Part shown: positions 45,001 through 53,683 of the stretch, piece by piece
Position numbering within the stretch: position 1 is the stretch's first letter
Layout of the letters: the number at the start of each line of letters is the position of its first letter
Source of the DNA: DASRDU01 sp046331565
GTDB taxonomy: Bacteria; Acidobacteriota; Blastocatellia; RBC074
DNA length: 64,000 nt
Reading direction: 5' to 3'
NCBI GenBank assembly: GCA_046331565.1
Contig: JAXLQP010000001.1
Span: 2,852,001 to 2,916,000 of the forward strand
Position numbers and translations under genes: made by a program
The notes under the pieces: generated by a model
Told to the model about the DNA's origin: nothing
Seen by the model: only the letters and a program-made list of their open reading frames with translations
Databases searched by the model: none

Positions 45001-46132
45001 TCTGCCAGGCAAATTCAAGTTTGCGTCCGGCGCTTTCGATGACCGATTTCAACTGCCCGTCTTCGCGGAAGTAGCGCAGCGAATTGCCGGACAGGTCGCG
45101 CAGGCTGGTGACGAGCGATTCCTTCTGAAACCTGCCGGGTTCAGAGAAAAAGTATTCAAGCCCATCTTTGGTTCTGACCGAAAGCTGTTGTGCGCGGCGA
45201 CTGAGAACTGCGCCGTCAACCAGTTCCAGCACCTTTTCCTGATCCGTTGCGGGCAGTTTCGGGAAGATCGCCGCGCCAGGTTCGCCGTTATAAAAAGTCA
45301 CTGTGCCATCGGCTTCAAAGACCAGCCGCGCATCAGCGGGCGTTTCCCAGCCATAACCACAAACGCCGTTTCGTTCCGAACCTGAAACGTAACGCCGCGT
45401 CCAGCGCAGCGGAATGCGGCCCGGCAGATCGAAATCTTCCTGCTCGACCACAACCTCGCCCGTGACGACATTCACCGGCTCAGCCTTGAGAATCGAGCAT
45501 TTCAGAAATCCAGGCTTCATATTCTTGAACAGCTTCTGCCTGAACTTCTTCAGTGATTCACCGATCCGGCGTCCGAGGCCCGACCCCTTGAGCGCCTTGA
45601 AGGCTTTGCCGAGCGCCGACATGCCCAGTTTCATCCCCATCGCCATCAGCGAAATCGTTGGCGGGCCGCCAATCAGCACTGGCGGGCCTGCGGGAATCGG
45701 CAGCACGACGCTGGTCGGCAGCACCAGCGATTTGATTTTGGACTTTTTCTTCGGATTGACGCGAAATGGCGCAACCATGCCGATGTCCTGGCAACTGAGC
45801 GCGGGCAGGGCCATATAACTCGCCGCGTCACCGTCGAAATCAACGGTGCTGCTGCCCATAAACATTTCGCATTCATTGGCCGGAGGTTTGACGAAAGTGC
45901 CGCCGATGGGGAAATGCACGCCGGGAACCGTGCGGCCATTCGTTCCCGCAATCGCGCGCGGGACTCCGTTGACCATCACGGTCGCGCCAAAGATCGGCGC
46001 GTAATCAAACGGATCAAAGAGAAAGCCGATGAAGGGATGCGGCACCGGCACGGGCGGAACCGGTCCCGGCGGCTGAATGATATGAATATCAACCCCGATC
46101 ACCGGATCGAAATGTTTGGCGGCTGGCATCAT
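42056..46132 (-). CDS. PAAR-like/Rhs polymorphic toxin, T6SS effector
   Basis: A 1358-residue effector. The first 130 residues are PAAR-like (GATVMVNGVPRAIAGTNGRT, SSTVDFDGDAASYMALP), forming the VgrG spike tip. A DUF6531-like segment follows (NVVTGEVVVEQEDFDLPG), then many YD repeats of the form YEYDxxGNL. The core closes with RARYFDPQAECFISQDPLGL and IDPLGLN, the conserved end of the Rhs shell. The last 115 residues are the variable toxin (KIYRGASGTADSLTPRPGID ... DNPATGHVTVRP). Its YRG opening recalls ADP-ribosyltransferase folds, but the activity is not established. The start overlaps the upstream TPR gene and the stop overlaps the immunity gene. Confidence 0.92.
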   Translation of the reverse strand: MMPAAKHFDPVIGVDIHIIQPPGPVPPVPVPHPFIGFLFDPFDYAPIFGATVMVNGVPRAIAGTNGRTVPGVHFPIGGTFVKPPANECEMFMGSSTVDFDGDAASYMALPALSCQDIGMVAPFRVNPKKKSKIKSLVLPTSVVLPIPAGPPVLIGGPPTISLMAMGMKLGMSALGKAFKALKGSGLGRRIGESLKKFRQKLFKNMKPGFLKCSILKAEPVNVVTGEVVVEQEDFDLPGRIPLRWTRRYVSGSERNGVCGYGWETPADARLVFEADGTVTFYNGEPGAAIFPKLPATDQEKVLELVDGAVLSRRAQQLSVRTKDGLEYFFSEPGRFQKESLVTSLRDLSGNSLRYFREDGQLKSVIESAGRKLEFAWQNGRLASIHLRLPEEKTTHPLISYEYDQHGNLITVRDALNASYRFEYRDHRMIRHTDRRGLSFYYEYDKYSADGRCVHAWGDGNLYNYHFSYDDDLRQTEITDSLGNISRTEYDQDFFVTRETDPLGGVTSYEYDEAGRTSAVTDPAGHRTEYEYDARGNLLKVTQPDGSVIVTDYSDDNRAVKITDPNGSEWQQEWDARGLLTKQTTPLGAVAAYQYDSFGQLVAFTSPNGAATQLAADAYGNITELVNALGGVTRFSYDALSNLISRTDPSGRATRHEYDAKSRLVRSVLPSGAQLVFGYDAEDNLTLYQDENGQQTRLEYAGLGEVARRLQPDGYEVKYEYDTEERLIAVINQNGERYELRRDALGRIVEEIDYWGQPKRYSYDAAGHLRQAADALGRAIDYKTDPLGRVLQKLLPDGRREQFTYDASGHLLEIVNAETRVQREFDAEGRLLSERQGSDFLLENVYDLSGNRLERRTNLSAQGWQEQHTVRYDWNQLDQAVAITIDDGAPIRLQRNASGQIESEQLSPALRRELGYSADGYLTTQRVERDNLPLFDTGYEYDQAGNLTVRRDSEFGIDRYRYNAVGRLIEHLDPQNQLRRFLADPAGNLLRTTVSHQVTESGDEWSRTGELAGVYYRFDRAGNLRERREPGRNLKLEWDANQRLVSSHNGETETRYGYDALGRRIWKQTGTKLTKFWWDGDALAGDVTIETAPNKQALGTEVTESRQWVYYPDTFEPLAMMRSVPDDSTARGRHRRQSATFVYHNDPNGCPTRLLDLSGRAVWAAHFSAWGSVARTAANEISNPIRLQGQYEDAETGLHYNRARYFDPQAECFISQDPLGLLPGENIYEFAPNTQGWIDPLGLNCLKEGKIYRGASGTADSLTPRPGIDDVIKHPGHQPGLSFNISKENLGPGKYVEVDVAKLQDSGLSAILDNPATGHVTVRPATQAELEAWAKTRGTGTTHSLTQSLLDSITGTGKK

Positions 46133-47439
46133 GACTTGACCGCTCCGGCTTCAGTCTGCTTCTCCCAGTCCGGCCCGGCCAGTCGGCGCATGCGGACGCG
46201 AACTTTCTCAGCATCACTGCTGCCGAGGGCGGCAGTCGCCACACGCAGCAACCCCTGTCCGGCATAAGGCAGCGTGGAATGCTGTCTGGTTTCAGGCTCC
46301 AGTTTTTCAGCCACATCGAGCGCGCGATTGTATGTCAGCCACGCGCGCCCCGTATTTCTGGCCTGTTCGTGGCAGTAACCGGCCATGCGCCACGCTTCAA
46401 GCACCATCAGCGATTCACCGGCTTCCTGGGCAACGGGCGCGGTCTGTTCGTAAACCTGCGCGGCCTCAGCAAAGCTGCCCTGATAAAGCAGCGCGGCGGC
46501 TTCGCCAAAGCGCGCCTGCACGAGCAGCTTTGCGCCCGCAGGATCGCGCTGTTCACCTGCCGCCTGCGCCGACTGAGCCGCCGCGCGATAAGACGCGACC
46601 GCATCGGCAGTCCGACCCGCCCGCAAATAAACTGCCGCAACCAGCGACTGCACGGCCACCGCGAGCGCAGGCCAGTTTTCCCGGTTCGCAATTTCGAGCG
46701 CCGCCTGCGCCTTGCGATTGATGACCGGCAGATTGCCTTTCTCAGCCAGGCGCGTCAGTTCGACAAACAGGCGTCTGAATTCAACGCCGGGGCCGCTGCC
46801 ACCCGCTTTGCTGACGAGTTCGGCAATCGCTTCCGGCAGATCCAGTTCGGGCCTGACCGTCACCACGATTCCGGGCAATGAATTTGCCAGTTCATCGAGC
46901 ATCGGCGCCTCAGAACGGTCAATCACAGTCAGGCGCACGTTGCCCGGCAGGTCGCTGTTGACGAGCGCCCGCAACCACGCCTGCCACGCCAGGGGCGAAG
47001 CAATCTGCGGCGGCTGAAGCACAATGACCAGATTCTCCATCAGCCCTTCGTAATGCCTGCGAAAACCGGCGCAGCAGCGCGTGAAAGCGGTCATGCCCGG
47101 AGCCCTGGCGTCTGATTCTTCCAGCTTCCACGAATCGTCAATCCCCTCGCCTGCGAGCGTTTCACGCGCTTCTTCATACATCGCCCTGAACGCCTGGGTC
47201 AGTTGCGCCGCATAGCCACGCGGCCCGGCAAAAGGTACCGCCAGTCGCACGAAAAGATCAGGCACGCCCTCGGCGCTGTCGCTGCGCGTCTCAAAGAACA
47301 CTTCAAGCAGGCGCGCGCCGTCCTCATCGGTCAGCCACCGCAGCAGCCGCGCATCCTTCTGCTGCGCAAACTCATTCCACAGGCCGCCGAGATAATCGAG
47401 CCGCCGTTCGATGGCATTTTTTGCGGGACGTGAATTCAT
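46129..47439 (-). CDS. TPR-containing protein between vgrG and rhs, candidate effector adaptor
   Basis: A 436-residue protein without signal peptide. The N-terminal half (ERRLDYLGGLWNEFAQQKDA, VVTVRPELDLPEAIAELV) is not recognised; the C-terminal half has TPR-like helices (AAAQSAQAAGEQ, LVQARFGEAAALLYQGSFAE, AWLTYNRALDVAEKLEP). It sits 13 bases after vgrG and overlaps the Rhs start. In other T6SS loci this exact slot is held by chaperones such as DUF4123, DUF1795 or DUF2169 that load Rhs/PAAR effectors onto VgrG; none of these is present. An adaptor function is inferred from position. Confidence 0.75.
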   Translation of the reverse strand: MNSRPAKNAIERRLDYLGGLWNEFAQQKDARLLRWLTDEDGARLLEVFFETRSDSAEGVPDLFVRLAVPFAGPRGYAAQLTQAFRAMYEEARETLAGEGIDDSWKLEESDARAPGMTAFTRCCAGFRRHYEGLMENLVIVLQPPQIASPLAWQAWLRALVNSDLPGNVRLTVIDRSEAPMLDELANSLPGIVVTVRPELDLPEAIAELVSKAGGSGPGVEFRRLFVELTRLAEKGNLPVINRKAQAALEIANRENWPALAVAVQSLVAAVYLRAGRTADAVASYRAAAQSAQAAGEQRDPAGAKLLVQARFGEAAALLYQGSFAEAAQVYEQTAPVAQEAGESLMVLEAWRMAGYCHEQARNTGRAWLTYNRALDVAEKLEPETRQHSTLPYAGQGLLRVATAALGSSDAEKVRVRMRRLAGPDWEKQTEAGAVKS

Positions 47440-47452
47440 CGCAGGCAGGTCA

Positions 47453-49387
47453 TCAGTTGAGCTTGATCATCGGCGCCGTAATCGTCACTCCGGCAGGCGC
47501 AATGACAATCATCGAAGGGCCGACCTGAAGCGTGATGCTGGCATTGGAACTGATCGTCACCGGGCCGGTGACGGTGATCGTTTCCGAGCCTTTGACGACC
47601 AGTTCATCGGTCGCCGTGACCGACGTGCTGCGCGCCGCGCCAATCGTGATCGTCTGATTGACGCCGACCTTGAGTTCGTCATTGGCCTTTACTTCCGTCG
47701 TCCGGTTTGCGCCGACGGTGCGCTTCTGATTGGCCTTGACCTCATAGGTCTGATTCGCGCCGACTTCGATGGTCTGGTTGCTGCCGACCTTTTCAGTATC
47801 GTTGACATCAATCGTGGCCGCCCGATTGTTGTGCACCGTCGTCGTCTGGTCGTGTTCGACGGTCGTAATCATGTCGTACTGCGCGTGAATGTTGATCTTC
47901 TCCTTCCCGGCAGTGTCGTCCATGTTGAGTTCGTTATAGCCCTGTCCCTTGTGCGTCTGCGACTTGATGCCGCTGATGACCATTCCGGCGGGCAGGCCGT
48001 AAGGCGGCATGGATTCGGCGTTGTAAACGCGCCCGGTAATGATCGGGCGGTCGGGGTCGCCTTCGAGAAAGTCAACGATCACTTCCTGACCGATGCGCGG
48101 GATTGAGATGCCGCCCCAGCCTTTGCCCGCCCAGGGCTGCGAAACGCGAATCCAGCACGAACTGTTTTCATCGCGTTTGCCTTCACGATCCCAGTGGAAC
48201 TGCACTTTCACGCGGCCATATTTGTCGGTGTAAATTTCTTCGCCTGCGGGGCCGACAACAATCGCCGTCTGCGTGCCGTGAATGACCGGCACCGGCGTGA
48301 CACGCGACGGGCGAAACGGAGTCTTGTCGGGAATGCACTGAAAGCGGTTCGAGTAATGAAAATCATCCTTCGCCTGCGCGCGCGAAGAGGTCGAATAATT
48401 GTCGCCCTGATCGGCGGAATGCCAGACCGAAGTCAGCACGTAAATCTGATTGAGGTTCCGGCGGTAATGATTTTTGAGTTCAAACTTCGCGCCGGAGACA
48501 AAGCCGCGACAGGTGCCTGCGCCGCTGCTCGTAATGCGCGCCGTCTCTTCTTCTTCCATGCGCACGCCGACGAGGCCTTCGCCTTCGTCCACGCTCAGAT
48601 ATTCGCCGGGGTAATCGTAAATTTCGTACTTGCGTTCATCGCGGCCTTCGACGCTGGCGGCGAGGTTGAGCGAAGGCTGCTCGAAATTGAAATCCCTGAC
48701 CTCGAATTTGCCGGGGCGCACTTCCTGCGTCAGGCTCCATTCGGTGACGATGTCATCGCGGCCATCGTCACCGATGCCGGTTTCGTAATTGACGACGGGC
48801 TGCCACTCGCTCGTCCTGAATTCGCCCGGATGATCGGCCAGCACGAGCGTGTGTTTGTCCTCTTCGTGCTCGAAAAAGTAAAAGATGCCTTCCTCTTCCA
48901 TCAGCCGCGAGATGAAATTGAAATCAGTCTCGCGGTACTGCACGCAGTAATCGCGCGTCTTGTAGCTGGCGTGCAGACGCAGCTTGAAATCAGCAAAACC
49001 ATATTCCCTGAAAATCTTCTGCAACAGGTCAGGCACGCTCAGATTCTGAAAAATGCGGCAGTCAGTCGTGCGCGTCAGCAGCCACAGCCAGGGCACCAGC
49101 GTCGCGTGATAATGCGCAAAGGTCTGTGACGAACCGCCCTGCGAAAATGAACTGACAATGCCGTTGATGTGGCGCGGCGTGCCATCAGGCAGCGTGATCT
49201 GAATCGTCGCCTTCTTGCCGACAATGGCCTCAAACCTGAGCGAGCGATTCTCGGAATGCAGCATCAGATCGAAATGAAACAGCCGCGACACGCCCTCCTG
49301 CCCGGTGAACGCCTGCAGGAGCAGTGCATCCCTGCCGAGCGGAGTGTTGATCTGAATCAGCCTGTTGTCCTGCGTGAATGCGCCCAT
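47453..49387 (-). CDS. vgrG: Type VI secretion spike protein VgrG (TssI)
   Basis: A 644-residue protein that trimerises to form the needle tip. The gp27-like start is LIQINTPLGRDALLLQAFTG; further signatures are ETDFNFISRLMEEEGIFYFF and the gp5 OB-fold region DKYGRVKVQFHWDREGK with WAGKGWGGISIPRIGQEVIVDFLEGDP. The C-terminus is a beta-helix of short repeats (VGANQTYEVKANQ). No extra effector domain is fused. GGGAG precedes the ATG. It is followed by the TPR gene and the Rhs toxin, which it should carry. Confidence 0.97.
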   Translation of the reverse strand: MGAFTQDNRLIQINTPLGRDALLLQAFTGQEGVSRLFHFDLMLHSENRSLRFEAIVGKKATIQITLPDGTPRHINGIVSSFSQGGSSQTFAHYHATLVPWLWLLTRTTDCRIFQNLSVPDLLQKIFREYGFADFKLRLHASYKTRDYCVQYRETDFNFISRLMEEEGIFYFFEHEEDKHTLVLADHPGEFRTSEWQPVVNYETGIGDDGRDDIVTEWSLTQEVRPGKFEVRDFNFEQPSLNLAASVEGRDERKYEIYDYPGEYLSVDEGEGLVGVRMEEEETARITSSGAGTCRGFVSGAKFELKNHYRRNLNQIYVLTSVWHSADQGDNYSTSSRAQAKDDFHYSNRFQCIPDKTPFRPSRVTPVPVIHGTQTAIVVGPAGEEIYTDKYGRVKVQFHWDREGKRDENSSCWIRVSQPWAGKGWGGISIPRIGQEVIVDFLEGDPDRPIITGRVYNAESMPPYGLPAGMVISGIKSQTHKGQGYNELNMDDTAGKEKINIHAQYDMITTVEHDQTTTVHNNRAATIDVNDTEKVGSNQTIEVGANQTYEVKANQKRTVGANRTTEVKANDELKVGVNQTITIGAARSTSVTATDELVVKGSETITVTGPVTISSNASITLQVGPSMIVIAPAGVTITAPMIKLN

Positions 49388-49446
49388 CTTTCATCTCCCT
49401 GGTTATCCGGTTAAGCGCACAACTGCTCATCCAGTCTGTTCATGGC

Positions 49447-49722
49447 CTAAACTCCGGCGTCAATTCTCATCTGATCTGCCTGGGCGCTGACCTTGTGCAG
49501 AAGTTCGGCAAAGGGCAGATCAAGATCCTCTATTTCACGCACGGCAATCAGGCCCAGATTGATTCTGGCCAGCAGCTTCTGATCGTGTCGGCGGCCTTCC
49601 TCCAGATCAATCAGGTACAGCAACTGATTCTCAACCGATTTCAGCGGCTGTTCATCAGGATACTGCTGCAACAACCGCTGACATTCCACGAGCGCCTTTT
49701 TGAATAATTCAATCCTTGTCAT
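49447..49722 (-). CDS. Tsi6-like T6SS immunity protein
   Basis: A 91-residue helical protein. The order of conserved positions (LLQQYPDEQPLKSVENQLLY, then ARINLGLIAVREIED) resembles what I remember of Pseudomonas Tsi6, the inhibitor of the NADase effector Tse6. It starts 6 bases after the stop of the toxin gene, as expected for a toxin/immunity pair, and lies just before vgrG. No strong Shine-Dalgarno is seen, consistent with translational coupling to the toxin. Confidence 0.75.
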   Translation of the reverse strand: MTRIELFKKALVECQRLLQQYPDEQPLKSVENQLLYLIDLEEGRRHDQKLLARINLGLIAVREIEDLDLPFAELLHKVSAQADQMRIDAGV

Positions 49723-49728
49723 AAACGA

Positions 49729-50886
49729 TTATCTGACGGCTCTGAAAGCACCACTCTCGGTCGTGAAATACTGGATTCCCCCGCCGTCCGCTTTGAAGAC
49801 CTCGCCGGGAACAGACCAGATGTCCTCGACCGGGGCGGCAGTGCTGCGCAAGACCTGAACAGGTCGCGCCACTTCATAAGACGTGGCCACGCGGCCTGCC
49901 GGGTTGACGCCCAGCGCCGAGGCCTCTGTGCCCGGCGGCGCGAGGTAATTGCCAAAAGACCGACCGGGACGCTGGTACTGGATTACTTTCGCGGGTGGTT
50001 CCAGCGTCACGACCTCGACGGGTTTGCTGAAATCAATTCCCTTCAAATGGTCTGCAGTTTTTTCCGGCGAAAACCCGGCCTTTTCATAAAACTCTCTGGC
50101 GACTTTCATTCTGGCCGAGAACGAAGCCGCCGTTTCAGCGGCCTGCGATTCCGAAGCTTTTGCTTCAACCTTATTTCTGACCGGCTTCCCTGCCCTGCCG
50201 CCACTCTCTGTCGCGGCAGCGCCGGGGCTGCTGGTACGCCGGGCGGCTGAACTGAAGACTCCGCGCATCATCAGCGCCGTCAATCCGGCAGCGCCTGCGG
50301 CCACCAGAGCTTTGGCAAAATGATCAGCCGCGCGATCAAGTTCAGCATCACTTTCGGCGTCGCTGGCGAAACGAACAAAATCAACCATCTCGCTGATGAA
50401 GGTTCCGGCCTGATCGCCGAGGACATAAGCGAGATAACCAAAGATGGCGATGTCAGCCAGCAGCCCGAATCCGGCCAGATTGGCGGCCACCAGTGCCGCC
50501 GTCCAGAGAACAAACGATTTCAGCGTCTCGACTGTAAAAATGGATCTGGCCAGTTCCTGCAATTCACCGGGCAGTTTGTCAATTCCAAGCTGAGCCGCCT
50601 TCAGCAGCTTGTCAGTGCTGGATTGCGCCGACAGCATTTTACGAGCGGCTTCCTGACTGGCCGGAACTGCAATGCTTTGTTCCGCCACGCCAGCCTGCCT
50701 GCCCGACATCCCGATTGATAATTCACTGCGCGGCGCAGTGGTTATGAAGCGGGAAAATTCCTGGTCGAGTCCGAGCGGGCGGCGAAGCACCGAATAACCC
50801 GGCCCGACGCCGCCTGCCGGGGCGTCCGGGTGGCCTGTCTGCACTCTGGAATATGGCTCGCGCCAGTTACTGAACGGGTCGCCCAT
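49729..50886 (-). CDS. Putative T6SS effector with C-terminal polymorphic toxin domain
   Basis: A 385-residue protein. Residues 118-160 hold one or two hydrophobic helices (SFVLWTAALVAANLAGFGLL, IAIFGYLAYVLG) and 190-213 another, as in effectors that insert into membranes. The last 105 residues (GIDFSKPVEVV, QYQRPGRSFGNYLAPPG, VLRSTAAPVEDIWSVPGEV, GGGIQYF) match what I remember of polymorphic toxin type 46, found at the C-terminus of Rhs and T6SS toxins. With the Tsi6-like partner, an NAD-glycohydrolase-like activity is plausible. No PAAR domain is visible, so delivery must rely on Hcp, VgrG or another PAAR protein. It starts 19 bases after clpV. Confidence 0.75.
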   Translation of the reverse strand: MGDPFSNWREPYSRVQTGHPDAPAGGVGPGYSVLRRPLGLDQEFSRFITTAPRSELSIGMSGRQAGVAEQSIAVPASQEAARKMLSAQSSTDKLLKAAQLGIDKLPGELQELARSIFTVETLKSFVLWTAALVAANLAGFGLLADIAIFGYLAYVLGDQAGTFISEMVDFVRFASDAESDAELDRAADHFAKALVAAGAAGLTALMMRGVFSSAARRTSSPGAAATESGGRAGKPVRNKVEAKASESQAAETAASFSARMKVAREFYEKAGFSPEKTADHLKGIDFSKPVEVVTLEPPAKVIQYQRPGRSFGNYLAPPGTEASALGVNPAGRVATSYEVARPVQVLRSTAAPVEDIWSVPGEVFKADGGGIQYFTTESGAFRAVR

Positions 50887-50904
50887 CAGCCGCCATTGTC
50901 TCCC

Positions 50905-53610
50905 TTACGCAATTTCGTAACTGAACTGCCCGCCCTCACCAACATCAACTTTTACCCGCGTCACAGCCTTGCCTTCGGCCATTCTCGATAAAAATTCGCC
51001 GCTCATTTCGGGCAGCAGCGTGCGGGTCAGAATGTGATCAACGTTGCGCGCGCCGCTTTCGACCTCTTTGCAGCGGCTGGCGATTTCGTTGATGACGGCT
51101 TCGGTGTAGCTGAAGTCAGCGCCGTGATTTTCAGCGATGCGTCTGCCGATGCGACCGAGTTGCAGCTTGATGATTTCGCGCATCACGTCATCGCTGATCG
51201 GATAGTACGGAATAACCGCCATGCGCCCGATCAGCGCGGGCTTGAAGACCTTGAGCAGTTCGGGGCGAATCGCTTCGACCAGACCTTCAGGATCAGGCCG
51301 CGTGTCAGGATCGGCGCAGAGTTTGTGAATTGTGTCCAGCCCCACATTCGACGTGAGCAGGATGACCGTGTTCTTGAAATCAATCTCGCGGCCCTCGCCG
51401 TCTTCGAGCATGCCTTTGTCAAAGACCTGATAGAAAAGTTCCATCACGTCCGGGTGCGCCTTTTCGACTTCATCGAGCAGCACGACCGAATAAGGCTTGC
51501 GGCGCACGGCTTCGGTCAGCACACCGCCTTCGCCGTAACCGACATAACCCGGAGGCGACCCCTTGAGCGATGAGACGGTGTGCGCTTCCTGATACTCGCT
51601 CATATTGATCGTCACCAGATTTCTTTCGCCGCCATAGAGCGTGTCGGCCAGCGTCAGCGCGGTTTCGGTCTTGCCGACACCGCTGGGGCCGACGAGCAGA
51701 AAGACGCCGATGGGACGGCGCGGGTCGGTGAGGTTCGCGCGCGAAGTGCGAATGCGCTGGCTGATGGCTTCCAGCGCGTGATCCTGGCCGATGACGCGCT
51801 GTTTCAATTTGTCAGCGAGCCGCAGCACCGTGTTGATTTCATCGGCCATCATCTTGCCGACCGGAATGCCCGTCCATCCCGAAATGACTTCAGCAATGGT
51901 CTGCGAAGTGACGCAGGCCTGCATCAGCGGCGTTTCGCTCTGCACTTTTTCAAGTTCAGTATTGAACTGCGCAAGCTGCGACCGCAGCGCGTCAGGGTCG
52001 GTTGCCGCGCCTGCTTCGGGCGTTGCCGGTTCGGCTCCGGCAGAAGCGGCGGCGGCAGCGCCATTGCCGTTGTTGCCCGCGCGGGCTTCGAGCTTGCCGC
52101 GAATGTCACGAATCTGATTGATCAGTTCGATTTCACGATCCCACTGCGCCTTGAGCTTTGCGAGTCTTTCTTCCTGCGCTGACTTTTCTGCTTTCAGTTC
52201 ATCGAGGCGTTTATGATGATCGGTGCCGGTGACGGCTTCGCGTTCGAGCGCGCCGATTTCAGTCGCCAGTTGCGTGATGCGGCGCTCGGCGTCTTCAACC
52301 GCAGGCGGAGTCGCGGCCTGGCCAATCGCCACGCGGGCGCAGGCCGTATCAAGCACGCTCACCGATTTGTCAGGCAACTGCCGACCCGAAATGTAGCGAT
52401 GCGAAAGATGCACCGAATCCGCAACGGCTTCGTCGAGGATGCGCACGCGATGATGGTTTTCGAGCATTTCAACCAGGCCGCGCATCATCGCAATGGCTTT
52501 TGCTTCGTCAGGCTCTTCGATCTTGACGACCTGGAAGCGGCGGGCGAGCGCGGCGTCCTTTTCAAAGTACTTTTTGTATTCGGCCCAGGTCGTCGCGGCA
52601 ATCGTGCGCAGTTCGCCGCGCGCGAGCGCAGGCTTGAGCAGGTTGGCCGCATCGTTCTGTCCGGCCTGACCACCAGCGCCAATCATTGTGTGGGCTTCGT
52701 CAATAAACATAATGATCGGCTGCGGCGATGACTTGACCTCTTCGATAACCGATTTCAGGCGGTTCTCGAATTCGCCCTTGATGCCCGCCCCGGCCTGCAA
52801 CAAACCGAGGTCGAGCGTGCGGACGATCACGTTTCTGAGCGGCAGCGGCACATCGCCCTGCGAGACTCTGAGCGCGAAGCCTTCAACGACGGCGGTTTTG
52901 CCAACGCCCGCTTCGCCGGTCAGAATCGGATTGTTCTGGCGGCGACGAGTGAGAATGTCAACGACCTGGCGAATCTCGAAATCGCGGCCAAGAACGGGAT
53001 CAATCTTTCCGGCCCGCGCCCGCGCCGTCAGATCAATCGTGAACTGATCGAGCGCCTGCGTTTTGCCCGGCACGCCGCCCGCTGAAGGCGCGGCTTCGCC
53101 CGGCAACTGACCGGCTGAAGCAGCAGCGGCCTTGTCTTCGGCTGATCCGGCAACAATGTCGGCAAAACTCTTTTTCAGACCTTCGACTGAAATTTCATTG
53201 AACTCCTTCGACGCTTCGCGGGCGATGCGGGCCAGATCATCGGTGCTGAGCAGGGCGAGCAGCAGATGGCCTGAGCGAACCTTTGGCGCGCCGAATTCAA
53301 TTGAAGCAAGCAGCCACGCTTCCTGAATCAGCTTCGGCAGATTGGGCGAAAGCGCGGGCGTGCGGGCATTGCCTGTTTTCAGGCGGTCGAGCGAGCGCGT
53401 CAGGTCTTTGCCCAGGCGCGCCACGTCAACCTCGTAATGGCGCAGGATGCGCGAAAAATCAGTGTCCGAGGGTTCGATCAGTTTGAGCAGCAGATGTTCC
53501 AGATCAACATCGTAATTGGTGCGCGACAGGCACAATCCGGCGGCGGCTTCGAGCGCGCTGCGGCACTGATCGTTGAGACGGCTGATGAGCGATTTGAGAT
53601 TGAGATTCAT
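50905..53610 (-). CDS. clpV: Type VI secretion ATPase ClpV (TssH)
   Basis: A 901-residue AAA+ ATPase that takes apart the contracted sheath for reuse. The N-terminal Clp repeat domain begins NLKSLISRLNDQCRSALE. The two Walker A sites are GEAGVGKTAVVEG and GPSGVGKTETALTL; the Walker B of the first is IMFIDEAHTMIGAGG. A long middle coiled coil is present, with an Ala/Gly-rich insertion (NNGNGAAAAASAGAEPATPE). Length and N-terminal domain distinguish it from ClpB. AAAGGA precedes the ATG. Confidence 0.96.
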   Translation of the reverse strand: MNLNLKSLISRLNDQCRSALEAAAGLCLSRTNYDVDLEHLLLKLIEPSDTDFSRILRHYEVDVARLGKDLTRSLDRLKTGNARTPALSPNLPKLIQEAWLLASIEFGAPKVRSGHLLLALLSTDDLARIAREASKEFNEISVEGLKKSFADIVAGSAEDKAAAASAGQLPGEAAPSAGGVPGKTQALDQFTIDLTARARAGKIDPVLGRDFEIRQVVDILTRRRQNNPILTGEAGVGKTAVVEGFALRVSQGDVPLPLRNVIVRTLDLGLLQAGAGIKGEFENRLKSVIEEVKSSPQPIIMFIDEAHTMIGAGGQAGQNDAANLLKPALARGELRTIAATTWAEYKKYFEKDAALARRFQVVKIEEPDEAKAIAMMRGLVEMLENHHRVRILDEAVADSVHLSHRYISGRQLPDKSVSVLDTACARVAIGQAATPPAVEDAERRITQLATEIGALEREAVTGTDHHKRLDELKAEKSAQEERLAKLKAQWDREIELINQIRDIRGKLEARAGNNGNGAAAAASAGAEPATPEAGAATDPDALRSQLAQFNTELEKVQSETPLMQACVTSQTIAEVISGWTGIPVGKMMADEINTVLRLADKLKQRVIGQDHALEAISQRIRTSRANLTDPRRPIGVFLLVGPSGVGKTETALTLADTLYGGERNLVTINMSEYQEAHTVSSLKGSPPGYVGYGEGGVLTEAVRRKPYSVVLLDEVEKAHPDVMELFYQVFDKGMLEDGEGREIDFKNTVILLTSNVGLDTIHKLCADPDTRPDPEGLVEAIRPELLKVFKPALIGRMAVIPYYPISDDVMREIIKLQLGRIGRRIAENHGADFSYTEAVINEIASRCKEVESGARNVDHILTRTLLPEMSGEFLSRMAEGKAVTRVKVDVGEGGQFSYEIA

Positions 53611-53683
53611 AACTGTTCCTTTGAATGCGAAGCAGGCAGATCATTCGGCTCGCCGTCACCTGCTCCGGCGTTTGGCTGCGTTC

